Shown here: piece after piece, positions 16,309-24,390 of the stretch | Layout: every line of letters begins with the position of its first letter | Position numbering within the stretch: position 1 is the stretch's first letter | Source: Elusimicrobiota bacterium | GTDB taxonomy: Bacteria > Elusimicrobiota > Elusimicrobia > Elusimicrobiales > UBA9959 | Assembly: GCA_016208085.1 (NCBI GenBank) | Contig: JACQYT010000059.1 | Location: forward strand, 34,328-75,942 | Length of the DNA: 41,615 bases | Reading direction: 5' to 3' | The notes under the pieces: generated by a model | Database searches by the model: none | Told to the model about the DNA's origin: nothing | Seen by the model: only the letters and a program-made list of their open reading frames with translations | Position numbers and translations under genes: made by a program

Positions 16309-17175
16309 ATGAAACCGCAGGCCCTATTTGTCCTCGGGCTTATATGTCTTTGCGCCGCGCCCTGCCCGGCCGGCCAGCGGCAGACGGAGAGCCTTTTTGA
16401 GAAGAACCGGGCGCTGCTGGAGCGGGGCGAATACCGCGCCGCGATGCTGGGTTTCATGGAGCTGGTCATTGCGAACCCTGACGACAGCCGGGCCAGGGAA
16501 CACCTAAGGCTTGCCGGCGAGCGGGTGGTTAAGAAGGAACGGGAAGACGCCCTGGCCCGGAAGAAGCGGCTGCTGGCTTCGGCGCTTGATTCCCGCCGGC
16601 TGATAATGACCCTGCGCGCCGCCAAGGAAAAAAGGTCCGCCCCGTGGAGAGCAAGTCTTGCGCATGCCGCGTCGCTGGCGGGCAGCATCGACACGGTAAA
16701 GGAAGCGGTCCTGGCTTTTGAGCAGTGGCTTGAAGGCGTACCGGTCTACTCGGACAACAAAAAAGAATTTTTAGGCGGGCTGGCGCGGATTAAAGAGACG
16801 TTTTACAGGACCATAAAAGGCAAGTATCCCTATCTGGTGCAGGGCCGGACCACCGTGAACTCGCGGGACCTGGCCTCGCTGACCTTCTCGCAGGAATCCC
16901 TGAGCGAGAGCGCCGACCATTATGTGGAAACCAACCAGACGCAAAAGGTCCTGGAGAAGGCCGACAGGCTCAGGCGCATTGAGAGGCAGATACTTGAGCA
17001 TTACGGCCTCGCTGAAAAAGCCACGGAGCTTTACCGCAGAACGCATTATGCGGAGTCCATGGCCGGTTTCAGGAAGGTGCTGGGTTTTGACGCGTTCAAT
17101 GAGGAAGCGCTGTTTTTCCTGGACCAGGCGCAGAAGAGACTGGGCCTTGCGGCCGCCGGGGAAGAGCTGAAGTAG
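16309..17175 (+). CDS. Periplasmic TPR-type protein
   Basis: This 288-residue exported protein begins with a signal peptide (LFVLGLICLCAAPCPAG). The mature part is helical. A TPR-like repeat near the N-terminus (FEKNRALLERGEYRAAMLGFMELVIANPDDSRARE) and another near the C-terminus (LYRRTHYAESMAGFRKVLGFDAFNEEALFFLDQA) flank a long coiled-coil-like middle rich in Arg, Lys and Leu. The gene starts one base after the stop of the PorV-like gene, so the two are almost certainly co-translated. The upstream barrel also ends in a TPR-like pair, which suggests the two proteins contact each other or a shared partner. The specific function is unknown. Confidence 0.65.
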   Translation: MKPQALFVLGLICLCAAPCPAGQRQTESLFEKNRALLERGEYRAAMLGFMELVIANPDDSRAREHLRLAGERVVKKEREDALARKKRLLASALDSRRLIMTLRAAKEKRSAPWRASLAHAASLAGSIDTVKEAVLAFEQWLEGVPVYSDNKKEFLGGLARIKETFYRTIKGKYPYLVQGRTTVNSRDLASLTFSQESLSESADHYVETNQTQKVLEKADRLRRIERQILEHYGLAEKATELYRRTHYAESMAGFRKVLGFDAFNEEALFFLDQAQKRLGLAAAGEELK

Positions 17176-17209
17176 TAACGTTATCCAGGCAATTCGGGAA
17201 TTAGGCGGT

Positions 17210-17321
17210 TGGTTTTTCCTGACCAGCGATACGGATTCTATAGGCGTTGATTGGTAAAATACATGGCTATGGCTGTTTGACAGGCGAACGAATACTCGGA
17301 AATTGTCCCGGACAATTTCCG
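17210..17321 (+). repeat. Composite intergenic repeat, copy 1
   Basis: The copy contains a TTTTTCCTGACCAGCGA segment at about 17213, a GGCGTTGAT...ACATGGCTATGGCTGTTTGACAGG arm at 17243-17282, then a CGGAAATTGTC hairpin at 17297-17321. It is related to the copies at 31366-31446 and, inverted, at 37018-37131. The hairpin ends where the ribosome-binding site of the next gene begins. Confidence 0.7.
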
Positions 17322-17335
17322 GGGAGGTGGGATTT

Positions 17336-19279
17336 ATGAAAATTTTTAACAGGTTTTTGCCCGCGGGCCTGATATTTTCCGTCTGCGTCCTTTGCGCCCT
17401 TTCGGCGGCCGAAGCCGCCGTTCCCGGAAAGCTCAGTTACCAGGGCACCCTCAGAAAAGACGGGATCCTGTACACCGGAACGGTGGTGATGGAGTTCAAA
17501 ATAACCAACGCGGCCGGCAACTACGACTACTGGACTTCCGGTTCCACCGAAATCTACGTGTCCGGCGGGCTTTTCCGCTACACTCTGGGAATTCCGAATG
17601 AAGTCGCGTTCGCCGCGATATCGTGGGGGAACATCGAGCCTTACGTGCTGGTCGTGCTGGACGGGAACTGGCTGCCGCCCGAACCGCTTTTCAGTTCCGC
17701 CTATGCGCTTCACGCGCGCAGGGCCGAGGGCTCCTCGGGGGATTTTACGGCTTATAACGGCAGCATAAAAATCTCCACCACAGCGGGAAATATCGGCCTG
17801 GTCTTCCAGGACGGCACGACCCAGTACACTTCTGCCGCGCCGGTCTGGTCGGTTTTCGGAACCGATGTCTATATCAGCAGCAATACCTACGGCAACGCCG
17901 GCATAGGCAACGCCGCGCCCCAGGCCAGGCTTGATGTGCTGGCTGCGTCGGGCGGTTATGCCCAGATCTGGCGCGATTCTTCAGGCGTCATCCAGGCTTC
18001 AATGACTGCTACAGGTTTTCTTTATGCCAACGGCTCCCGGCTTGCAGGCGCCGTCACCGCGTCCTCCTACACCGCGACTTCCGCACTGGGCCTTGGCGCA
18101 GCCAGGCTGGAGCTTGGCGCCGGCATGGGAATTTCTTCGGCGAGCGCTTCGCAATACGGCGGCGTATATGTAAGCACGCATATGTACTTGCCTTCAGGCG
18201 CAAAATATTACGGCGATGGTTCGGGACTAACAAGTGTAAGCGGCGCCTCGCCTGCCGGCTCTGCGCTGACCGGCAGCTATATCTGGGCCGGCAATGCCTC
18301 CAATGTGGCTGCTGCGGTGGCGATGTCTGGCGAGGGCGGGCTGGATAACACTGGGGCGTTTACGCTGTCTAAATCTATAACGCCCACATGGATAGGCGTG
18401 CATATATTCAACGCCGCTATTACGGCCAATGACGTCTTTACATTGGGTGACGGCGGCGATACTGGTTCTATAAATACTTCGGATTGGGATATCACGACTG
18501 CGGGCGCTATGACCGGGATGAGCGGTATAACCAACGACGGCTCTTATACCCAGAACGGCGCCTCGGCCAATACATTCACCGGGGCCACTACTGTAAGCAA
18601 TTCGCTGACTGCCTCTTCATTTACCGCTGCAAACGCTTTAGGCGCCTCGCTTCCAAGGATAGAATACAGGACAAATATAATAACGTCATCAGCCGCTGCG
18701 GCGCAGTATGGCGGCGTATATGTAAGCACGCATATGTACTTGCCTTCAGGCGCGAAATATTACGGCGACGGCTCGGCGCTGGCCGGTATTACAGGCGACA
18801 GCCTGGGAAATCACATTGCAACAACAACGCTGGATATGGCCGGCTTTAATATGGTTGATGTTTCAACAATAAGCGTAAGTTCTATAACCACCACCGCTGC
18901 CGGGGTAATTTTCAGTACAAACGCGTATTTTATAAACGGCAACGTCGGCATCGGGACGGCGGGGCCGGGAAGCAGGTTTGAGATAATAGGCGGTAGTTCA
19001 ACATTCAGAGGCAGTGACAGCAATTCGGCTATAGTCGGGTTTACGAACGCAAGCGGGAATTACAGTGTAGTGATTTCAACAACCGGCAAGGTTTCAGTCG
19101 GCGGCGCGTTAAGGCTTGCCTCCAAAACCAAAGCCGAGCTGTACCTAATAGCTCCCGCTGAGGTAGGAGAAATGTATTTTTGCACCACCTGCGTCGCTGC
19201 CAGTACAAAGCAGATCGTGGTTTCAACCGGAACAAGCGCGGGTAATTTCTCAGACGCTATGGGCGGATCAAACTGGTAA
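17336..19279 (+). CDS. Tail-fibre-like exported surface protein
   Basis: This 647-residue secreted protein has a clear signal peptide (ending SAAEAA) and a strong GGGGAGG ribosome-binding site. Residues 25-130 form a domain seen at the start of many bacterial tail-fibre-like proteins (KLSYQGTLRKDG through SGGLFRYTLG to PEPLFSSAYALHARRA). The rest is Gly, Ser, Thr and Ala rich with repeated short strand motifs, including NAGIGNAAPQARLDV and GNVGIGTAGPGSRFEI, typical of beta-helical shafts. Two nearly identical blocks, residues 273-297 and 457-481, carry YGGVYVSTHMYLPSGAKYY. No C-terminal sorting domain is seen; the protein ends in GGSNW. It is probably a cell-surface filament or adhesin-like protein, but the export route and ligand are unknown. 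Confidence 0.65.
   Translation: MKIFNRFLPAGLIFSVCVLCALSAAEAAVPGKLSYQGTLRKDGILYTGTVVMEFKITNAAGNYDYWTSGSTEIYVSGGLFRYTLGIPNEVAFAAISWGNIEPYVLVVLDGNWLPPEPLFSSAYALHARRAEGSSGDFTAYNGSIKISTTAGNIGLVFQDGTTQYTSAAPVWSVFGTDVYISSNTYGNAGIGNAAPQARLDVLAASGGYAQIWRDSSGVIQASMTATGFLYANGSRLAGAVTASSYTATSALGLGAARLELGAGMGISSASASQYGGVYVSTHMYLPSGAKYYGDGSGLTSVSGASPAGSALTGSYIWAGNASNVAAAVAMSGEGGLDNTGAFTLSKSITPTWIGVHIFNAAITANDVFTLGDGGDTGSINTSDWDITTAGAMTGMSGITNDGSYTQNGASANTFTGATTVSNSLTASSFTAANALGASLPRIEYRTNIITSSAAAAQYGGVYVSTHMYLPSGAKYYGDGSALAGITGDSLGNHIATTTLDMAGFNMVDVSTISVSSITTTAAGVIFSTNAYFINGNVGIGTAGPGSRFEIIGGSSTFRGSDSNSAIVGFTNASGNYSVVISTTGKVSVGGALRLASKTKAELYLIAPAEVGEMYFCTTCVAASTKQIVVSTGTSAGNFSDAMGGSNW
18152..18225 (+). repeat. 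74-bp direct repeat, first copy, inside the surface-protein gene
   Basis: This block recurs at 18704-18777 with only a handful of mostly synonymous differences, 552 bp (184 codons) apart. It encodes the QYGGVYVSTHMYLPSGAKYY segment. Confidence 0.85.
18704..18777 (+). repeat. 74-bp direct repeat, second copy, inside the surface-protein gene
   Basis: Second copy of the block at 18152-18225. The near identity at DNA level, compared with the diverged surroundings, points to recent duplication or gene conversion within the gene. Confidence 0.85.
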
Positions 19280-19290
19280 AAAATTCTTTC

Positions 19291-19358
19291 CTGACCGGCA
19301 AGGTGTTGAAGAAAACCCCGCGCCGGGTAGGATAAAATGTTGCTTCAACATTTTATTG
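19291..19358 (+). repeat. Direct repeat copy A beside the RNA methyltransferase gene
   Basis: CCGGCAAGGTGTTGAAGAAAA with the following CCCCG-C-CCGGGTA is found here and at 20849-20883. After it comes an ATAAAATGTTG / CAACATTTTAT hairpin in both copies. It is followed by AAGCGAACGAGGACCCGAAAATTG (two words also found at 38257-38278). The two copies lie on either side of the gene at 19420-20700. Confidence 0.8.
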
Positions 19359-19419
19359 GCAAAATCTATTAGCCCAAAGCTTGAGACAAGCGAACGAGGA
19401 CCCGAAAATTGCGGCATAA

Positions 19420-20700
19420 TTATTCCCGCTCAAACACCAGCAGGGTTTCCACGTGGGGGGTGTTCGGGTAGAAATCAAAGGCCGCCGAGCGCGTCAGCCT
19501 GTACTTTTCAAGAAAGAAAGCCGCGTCCCGCCCCTGCGTTATCGGGTTGCAGGATAAATAAATTATCTTCTTAGGCAGCAACTCCATTATCCGCTTGGTC
19601 ACTTTCTGATGCAGGCCCGCCCTCGGCGGGTTCAGCGCCAGGATGTCCGCCCCTTCAAGCAGGGCAGCGTCCGTATGCTCCGAAAGCGAGCAGATTACCT
19701 CAAAGTTTCCGGCGTTGTTCTGCGCGGCGTTCAGCCGGGCGTATCTTGCCGAATTGGGCGCCGATTCCACCGCGTAAACCTTCCCGGCCAGATCGCGAAG
19801 GGCCAGCCCTATGGCGCCGACGCCGGAATACAGGTCTATCAATTTGCCGCCGGAACCGGCCGCGTCCCGGATCTCGGAGAGCGCGGTTTCAAAAAGCTCC
19901 ACGTTGTTCTGGAAGAAACAGTCAAAGCCGCAGGACAAAACGGTGTCCCCGATCTTTTCAGTTACGAAGTCGTTGCCCCAGGCCGACAAGATCTCGTCGG
20001 CCGAGCTCACGGGCTTGAGCGGGTTTGAATAAACGGCTATAAAACCGTTCAGGCCGTCCGGTTTTATCTCCGGGAGGGCCAGGTCTTTCCTTTTCAGGAA
20101 CAGCGCCGCTATCCGCTCGCCGGTCGTTTTGGTTTCCCGCAAGATCAGGGTTTTCACGTCCGCTGCGCTCAAAGCCAGCTTGTTTAAAATTTCCAGTATC
20201 TGAAGGGCTATAGCGTTGGTCTTATCACTCATCAGTGCGCAGCCCTTTTCAAGTATGTATTTAGACCTGTAATCGCCCCTTTTGTGGAAGGCGAAGGCCA
20301 GTCTGCCGTCGTCATCCGCGAAGCTGTATTCTATCTTGGTGCGGTAGCCGAACAGTTGTTCGGCCGGGTAGAATTTGTCCAGCCGGATGAGCTCTTTGGT
20401 CATCTGGTAGAGCAGGTCTTCCACCAGGCCCTTCTTGGTCGTCGTCTGCAACTCATAATCCATTATCTGCCAGGGCGAACAGCTTAAATAATGGTCTTCT
20501 CTGGGCGCTATCCTGTGAAGCGAGGGGGCGAGTATCTCCAGAAGCTCGCCGTCCATGAAATTCCTTTTTTCCACGGTCACGCGCACCCGGGCGGTTTCGC
20601 CCGGCAAAATGCCGTAGGCGAACACCACTTTTCCCTCGTGCCGGCCCAGGGCCTTGCCTTCGCCGACTATTTTTTTAAATTCCAGCGTGATTTCTTTCAT
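19420..20700 (-). CDS. RNA m5U methyltransferase, TrmA/RlmC/RlmD family
   Basis: This 426-residue cytoplasmic enzyme makes 5-methyluridine in rRNA or tRNA. The N-terminal TRAM-type beta-barrel (residues 1-55, IVGEGKALGRHEGKVVFAYGILPGE) is followed by a central part and a SAM domain with DLYSGVGAIGLAL (motif I), LNPPRAGL and the catalytic SCNP motif in IIYLSCNPITQGRD. FFQNN is the usual family phrase ahead of the SAM domain. The iron-sulfur cysteines present in E. coli RlmD are not conserved; only SCSPWQIMDY remains, so this copy probably lacks the cluster. The ATG at 20700 is preferred over an upstream ATG at 20724, which lies in a palindromic AT-rich segment. Which uridine is modified cannot be told. 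Confidence 0.88.
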   Translation of the reverse strand: MKEITLEFKKIVGEGKALGRHEGKVVFAYGILPGETARVRVTVEKRNFMDGELLEILAPSLHRIAPREDHYLSCSPWQIMDYELQTTTKKGLVEDLLYQMTKELIRLDKFYPAEQLFGYRTKIEYSFADDDGRLAFAFHKRGDYRSKYILEKGCALMSDKTNAIALQILEILNKLALSAADVKTLILRETKTTGERIAALFLKRKDLALPEIKPDGLNGFIAVYSNPLKPVSSADEILSAWGNDFVTEKIGDTVLSCGFDCFFQNNVELFETALSEIRDAAGSGGKLIDLYSGVGAIGLALRDLAGKVYAVESAPNSARYARLNAAQNNAGNFEVICSLSEHTDAALLEGADILALNPPRAGLHQKVTKRIMELLPKKIIYLSCNPITQGRDAAFFLEKYRLTRSAAFDFYPNTPHVETLLVFERE

Positions 20701-20703
20701 ATT

Positions 20704-20734
20704 TATTAAAAATTTTTGCGGCAAAAATTTTTAA
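20704..20734. promoter_or_regulatory. AT-rich hairpin upstream of the RNA methyltransferase gene
   Basis: TTAAAAATTTTTGC and its complement GCAAAAATTTTTAA form a near-perfect palindrome just before the ATG at 20700. It could hold a promoter or work as a structure in the leader. Confidence 0.4.
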
Positions 20735-20848
20735 TATACCCCGCCCGAAAGCCGCGGGGGAACCTTAGGGCAAGAGGGAGTTTGAGGGAGAAAGAAATTT
20801 CTCCCTCATCCTGTTGGATACAGTTGAATTGTGTCGCTTCGCTCCACC

Positions 20849-20912
20849 CCGGCAAGGTGTTGAAGAAAACCCCGCACCGGGTACATAAAATGTTGCCCGG
20901 CAACATTTTATT
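20849..20912 (+). repeat. Direct repeat copy B beside the RNA methyltransferase gene
   Basis: Second copy of the element at 19291-19358, in the same orientation. The shared CCGGCAAGGTGTTGAAGAAAA and the ATAAAATGTTG hairpin are both present. The 367-bp gap that contains it (20701-21067) has no gene; besides this repeat it holds the hairpins at 20704-20734 and 21018-21047. Confidence 0.8.
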
Positions 20913-21017
20913 TCCGCAAAGACCAGTTACATTTAATATAATTTGGAAAGAAATGACAAATTTATGAAACCCGGCTATTTGCTTTTGAAATTAACCCTTT
21001 TGTACTATATCTGTTAA

Positions 21018-21047
21018 CCCGGAAAATCCGCCAGTGCAATTTTCGGG
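21018..21047. repeat. CCCG-AAAAT-type hairpin upstream of the membrane sensor gene
   Basis: CCCGGAAAAT pairs with ATTTTCGGG around a 10-11 nt loop. It is a diverged member of the CCCGAAAATTG hairpin family in this window. Confidence 0.65.
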
Positions 21048-21067
21048 CTAACGGGGTGCCGCTGTTT

Positions 21068-22018
21068 ATGGAAAAATCAAATAAATACAGGTTCATAGCC
21101 GTTGTGACCGGCCTCTTCCTCCTGCCTTTTCTGATCTTGAGCCGGCACTTTATGTACGGCAACAGGGAACTGGTAAAAAAAGACACCATGATGTACATGG
21201 AACTGAGGACCAAGACCGTGGCCAACATAGCCGCGGACCTCTTAGCCCTCAATTATGATATTTCGTCGCTGGCTTCCGCGCCCGAGTTTATGCGCGCCTC
21301 CAATGACGTCCGCAAAACGCTGCTGGAGAAAAAAATAAAAGAAAAACCGAGCATCTATTCCGAGTTCTCCGTTTTAAACGCCGCCGGCAAAGAGGTGGCC
21401 AGGACCGGGACGAATTCCCCGAAAGAGCTGAAGGATTATTCCAGGACCGAAGTGTTCGGCAGAGCCGTTTCGGGCACGGAACCCTCCGGCGCGGTGGAAT
21501 ACGGGGAATATACTCCGCCGGCCCTTGTGCTGATCCAGCCGGCGATAAAAAACCCCGGCGAGAAGCCCCAATTCTTTGTGCTGGCCCGCATGAGCCTGGC
21601 CTATATGGGCGAACTGGTGCGGGTAGTGGGTAAGAATTCGGCCGGCAACCTGGGCCTTATAGACGCCGGCGGGCAGCTGATAGCCGATTCGCTGGGCCGC
21701 GCCGTCATGAGCCCCGGCATAAAAGCCCCGCCGGAAGTTTTAACGACGGTGGAGATGGCGTATGAGAAGCATCTGACTACTTTAAGGACCGAGGTGGCGT
21801 TTAAAGGGCGGAGCTACCTGGTTTCGGTGGCCGGTGTCGGCGGCACCCGCTGGTGGATGTTTGAGGCAGTGGACTCCGAACGTACGCTGGACTACAGGAG
21901 CGCTTTCTGGGTCAAGCGGGTGGTTGGGATAGGGATATTGCTGATGGTCATTTTCGGTTTTATTTCGCACAAGCTGGCCCTGTTGTGGCTGGTCCCAAAG
22001 CCCGAAAAACTTGGTTAA
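21068..22018 (+). CDS. Membrane protein with extracytoplasmic Cache-like sensor domain
   Basis: This 316-residue protein has one membrane helix near the N-terminus (FIAVVTGLFLLPFLILS), a periplasmic region of about 240 residues and a second helix near the C-terminus (VVGIGILLMVIFGFISH). The periplasmic part resembles a double-Cache sensor: a long first helix (KKDTMMYMELRTKTVANIAADLLAL) and YSEFSVLNAAGKEVARTG followed by GNLGLIDAGGQLIADS. It ends about 17 residues after the second helix with no HAMP, kinase, GGDEF or chemoreceptor domain, so it must signal through another protein or not at all. The ATG at 21068 is preferred over a GTG at 21056 because of a GGGG site at a good distance. The stop sits inside a hairpin. 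Confidence 0.65.
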   Translation: MEKSNKYRFIAVVTGLFLLPFLILSRHFMYGNRELVKKDTMMYMELRTKTVANIAADLLALNYDISSLASAPEFMRASNDVRKTLLEKKIKEKPSIYSEFSVLNAAGKEVARTGTNSPKELKDYSRTEVFGRAVSGTEPSGAVEYGEYTPPALVLIQPAIKNPGEKPQFFVLARMSLAYMGELVRVVGKNSAGNLGLIDAGGQLIADSLGRAVMSPGIKAPPEVLTTVEMAYEKHLTTLRTEVAFKGRSYLVSVAGVGGTRWWMFEAVDSERTLDYRSAFWVKRVVGIGILLMVIFGFISHKLALLWLVPKPEKLG

Positions 22019-22028
22019 GTTTTTCGGG
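22001..22028 (+). terminator. Hairpin spanning the stop codon of the sensor gene
   Basis: CCCGAAAAACTT at 22001-22012 pairs perfectly with AAGTTTTTCGGG at 22017-22028 over a 4-nt loop, and the TAA stop at 22016-22018 lies in the loop and stem. There is no T-run after it. It is related to the CCCGAAAATT hairpin family. Confidence 0.6.
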
Positions 22029-22030
22029 AA

Positions 22031-22058
22031 GGCTTAAGGCTAAAGGATAAAGGCTACA
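22031..22058 (+). repeat. 7-bp repeat array, forward arm
   Basis: GGCTTAA, GGCTAAA, GGATAAA and GGCTACA follow in register. A complementary array lies at 22117-22144, so the two can form a long imperfect stem around a 58-bp core. Confidence 0.8.
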
Positions 22059-22116
22059 AGGACGAAAAAAGTCCTTTGGCCGTTTTGTAAGTCATAGGCT
22101 TGTGTCTACATCTTTT

Positions 22117-22144
22117 CCTTTAGCCTTTAGCCTTTATCCTTCGG
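22117..22144 (+). repeat. 7-bp repeat array, inverted arm
   Basis: CCTTTAG, CCTTTAG, CCTTTAT and CCTTCGG are the reverse complement type of the array at 22031-22058. Confidence 0.8.
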
Positions 22145-22166
22145 CTAGGTCTAAAGACCTAGCCGA
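22141..22166. terminator. Perfect 12-bp palindrome before the GH13 gene
   Basis: TCGGCTAGGTCT pairs with AGACCTAGCCGA around two bases and is followed by TTTAGG. It could be a terminator for the upstream transcript or an operator; it lies 54 bp ahead of the GH13 gene. Confidence 0.5.
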
Positions 22167-22219
22167 TTTAGGCCCATTCTACCCTTGAAAACCGGCGTTT
22201 TCCGTGATATATATAAAGT

Positions 22220-24205
22220 ATGGGGTTTCTTAAAGCGCGTTTCCTGAATATATTAATTTCAGTTTTGTTCCTGCTCCCGCCTTTTTCCCGCGCGGGCCTG
22301 GAAGAATCGCGTGAAAAAGCCGGCCGGCTTTTTGACGGGGGTTTTCCTTCCGCCGCTCTGGCCCTCGCCCCGGCCCCGGAAGACAGGGGGCGGCCCTCCT
22401 TTGAATTCCTGCAGCAGATGAAAGAGGTGATGTCGTCCGGCCGCTGGAGCGGCAGCGTGCCCCAGGTCAGGCAGTTCATGTTCAGGAACTCCCAGGAAGG
22501 GTGGACGGCGCAGGCCCAGAGCGCGGGCCTGGAAGGGTTCCTCTGGACCAAAAAAGAGCTTGAAACCAAATACGGCGCCGATAAGTTTAACCATCATGCG
22601 GACGAGTACTTCGCTTACCTGGACAACCTTTTAAAGCCCGTCCCCTGGACTCAAGGATTGAGGGACGCGCTTTCAAATCTTAAAGCCCAGAACATCTCCC
22701 CTGCCGAGAAAAACGCCAGATTAAACGAGATGCTGGAATATTACGTCGCGGGCCTGCAGACCAATATCCAAAAATACGACCTGGCGGACTGGGCGAAGAA
22801 GGCCAGGATTTACGAGCTGTTCCCCAGGGCCTATAACCTGGACGGAAGAAGGACCTCCCCGGGCTTTAGATCGCCGTCGGACCCCGGTAAGACGCTCTTC
22901 TTCAGGGATTTCCAGACCTCGGATTTTGACGTCATAAAGCGGATGGGCTTTGACACCGTGTGGCCGATGGGCATCCTGCCCATAGGCGTGCGGGGCCAGA
23001 CGGGCACCGGCGGCGGCTCCCCTTATTCCATAAGCGACCACGGCACGGTCAACCCGGACCTGGGCGACGAGCAGGATTTCAGGGGCTTCGTGAAGAAAGC
23101 GCATGCGGCGGGCCTTCGGGTCATAGTGGATTTTGTGGTGAACCATACCTCGCTCGATTCCAGGCTGCTGGCGGAAAACCCGAATTATTTCATCAGCTTC
23201 CGCTACGACGGCGCCTGTCCGAGGGACGGCTATTTCGACTATTACTGGCAGAGCGCCAAATACTGCGTGCATCACGGCGGGTTTGAATCCGGCGGCGGCG
23301 TCTCAAGCTGGATAGACACGGCGCAGGTAAATTATTCCAACCAGGCCCTGCGCAACAGAATGACCGAGATCGTAAAAGGCTGGGTGACCAAATTCGACGT
23401 AGACGGCTTCAGGGTGGATATGGCCTATCTGGCCCTGAACAACGTGTTCGCCCGGGCCTGGCAGAAGAGCATGCCTGCTTCCGAGTTTTACCGCCAGCTT
23501 ATCTGGACGGTCAAGGCGGCCAAGCCCTCAGCGGCTTTCATGGCCGAGGCTTACGCCTTCCAGGAAGACCTTTCGGCCTGCGGTTTTGACTCTATCTACA
23601 GCAAATACGAGACCGCCCGGCCGGAAGGGCAGACCGGCTGGTATAACGCCACCGAAAGCGGCAATGCCGGCGAGATCCGGAGCTCCGTCAACAGGGCGGC
23701 CTACCTGGCCTGGCAGAAGGGCGGCGCGGGTTCCGTGGTGTTCATAGGCAACCACGATGAGCCGGCCCCCGAAAAGATCTACGGCCGCCGCCTGCCCGCC
23801 GCTTTGATGATGACAATGCTGTATCCCGGCTCGGTAATGATGTATTCCAGCGCCGAGATAGGCTACGACGCCGCCATACCCAACGGCGAGCCGAAGCCTT
23901 TGCCGTTCAGTGCGCCGGCCCAGATAGACTGGAGCGCAGGCAATCCGTGGGTCAAGGCCACCTATCAGACCGTCCTGACCGAGGCGAAGAAGGTAAGAGC
24001 GGAGCTGGGCGATTACGATATGACCCCGCTCTGGCCCGCCGACGGCGGCGCCTGGGCGGGCTACGTTCTCACCTCAAAGACCACCGGCCGTAAAAAGGCC
24101 CTCATAGCCAACGTCACCTGGAACGGGACGAACGCCGGCATCCCCCAATACGGCTTCAGCTCCTGGCTGGAGCCCGGCGCCTACAAACTGATCGACGTGA
24201 AATAA
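22220..24205 (+). CDS. Exported GH13 alpha-amylase-family enzyme
   Basis: This 661-residue glycoside hydrolase family 13 protein has a signal peptide (LFLLPPFSRAG). Residues 26-185 are a helical N-terminal extension of unknown role. The (beta/alpha)8 domain starts at IYELFPRAYN. The three catalytic acids are in place: Asp400 in GFRVDM (nucleophile), Glu443 in MAEAYA (acid/base) and Asp513 in GNHDEP. IVDFVVNHTS carries the usual Asn-His, and a C-terminal beta domain ends in LEPGAYKLIDV. It probably acts on alpha-glucans in the periplasm or outside; whether it hydrolyses or transfers cannot be told. TATATA at 22208-22213 and the absence of a Shine-Dalgarno site suggest a leaderless message. It stands alone between repeats and an opposing gene. 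Confidence 0.87.
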   Translation: MGFLKARFLNILISVLFLLPPFSRAGLEESREKAGRLFDGGFPSAALALAPAPEDRGRPSFEFLQQMKEVMSSGRWSGSVPQVRQFMFRNSQEGWTAQAQSAGLEGFLWTKKELETKYGADKFNHHADEYFAYLDNLLKPVPWTQGLRDALSNLKAQNISPAEKNARLNEMLEYYVAGLQTNIQKYDLADWAKKARIYELFPRAYNLDGRRTSPGFRSPSDPGKTLFFRDFQTSDFDVIKRMGFDTVWPMGILPIGVRGQTGTGGGSPYSISDHGTVNPDLGDEQDFRGFVKKAHAAGLRVIVDFVVNHTSLDSRLLAENPNYFISFRYDGACPRDGYFDYYWQSAKYCVHHGGFESGGGVSSWIDTAQVNYSNQALRNRMTEIVKGWVTKFDVDGFRVDMAYLALNNVFARAWQKSMPASEFYRQLIWTVKAAKPSAAFMAEAYAFQEDLSACGFDSIYSKYETARPEGQTGWYNATESGNAGEIRSSVNRAAYLAWQKGGAGSVVFIGNHDEPAPEKIYGRRLPAALMMTMLYPGSVMMYSSAEIGYDAAIPNGEPKPLPFSAPAQIDWSAGNPWVKATYQTVLTEAKKVRAELGDYDMTPLWPADGGAWAGYVLTSKTTGRKKALIANVTWNGTNAGIPQYGFSSWLEPGAYKLIDVK

Positions 24206-24390
24206 CCTGAAAATATACGCGGCATTCCCCGCCTTGCTTCCGGGGAGACTGTTTTATGTAATTATTGTGGGAAGAAGGGGACGCTCTTAAATAATTCGTT
24301 TTCGGAAAAAAGCTGTAAATTTCAACTGTTATTTTGCGGCTTAGCATGGCAATGCGTACTAAGATGACACTTTCAACCGCAGAATCCGGG

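Noticed and set aside
15951-16694. Minus-strand open frame of 247 codons across the PorV-like and TPR genes
   Set aside because: It spans two well supported genes and has Ser/Arg-rich composition with no recognisable domain.
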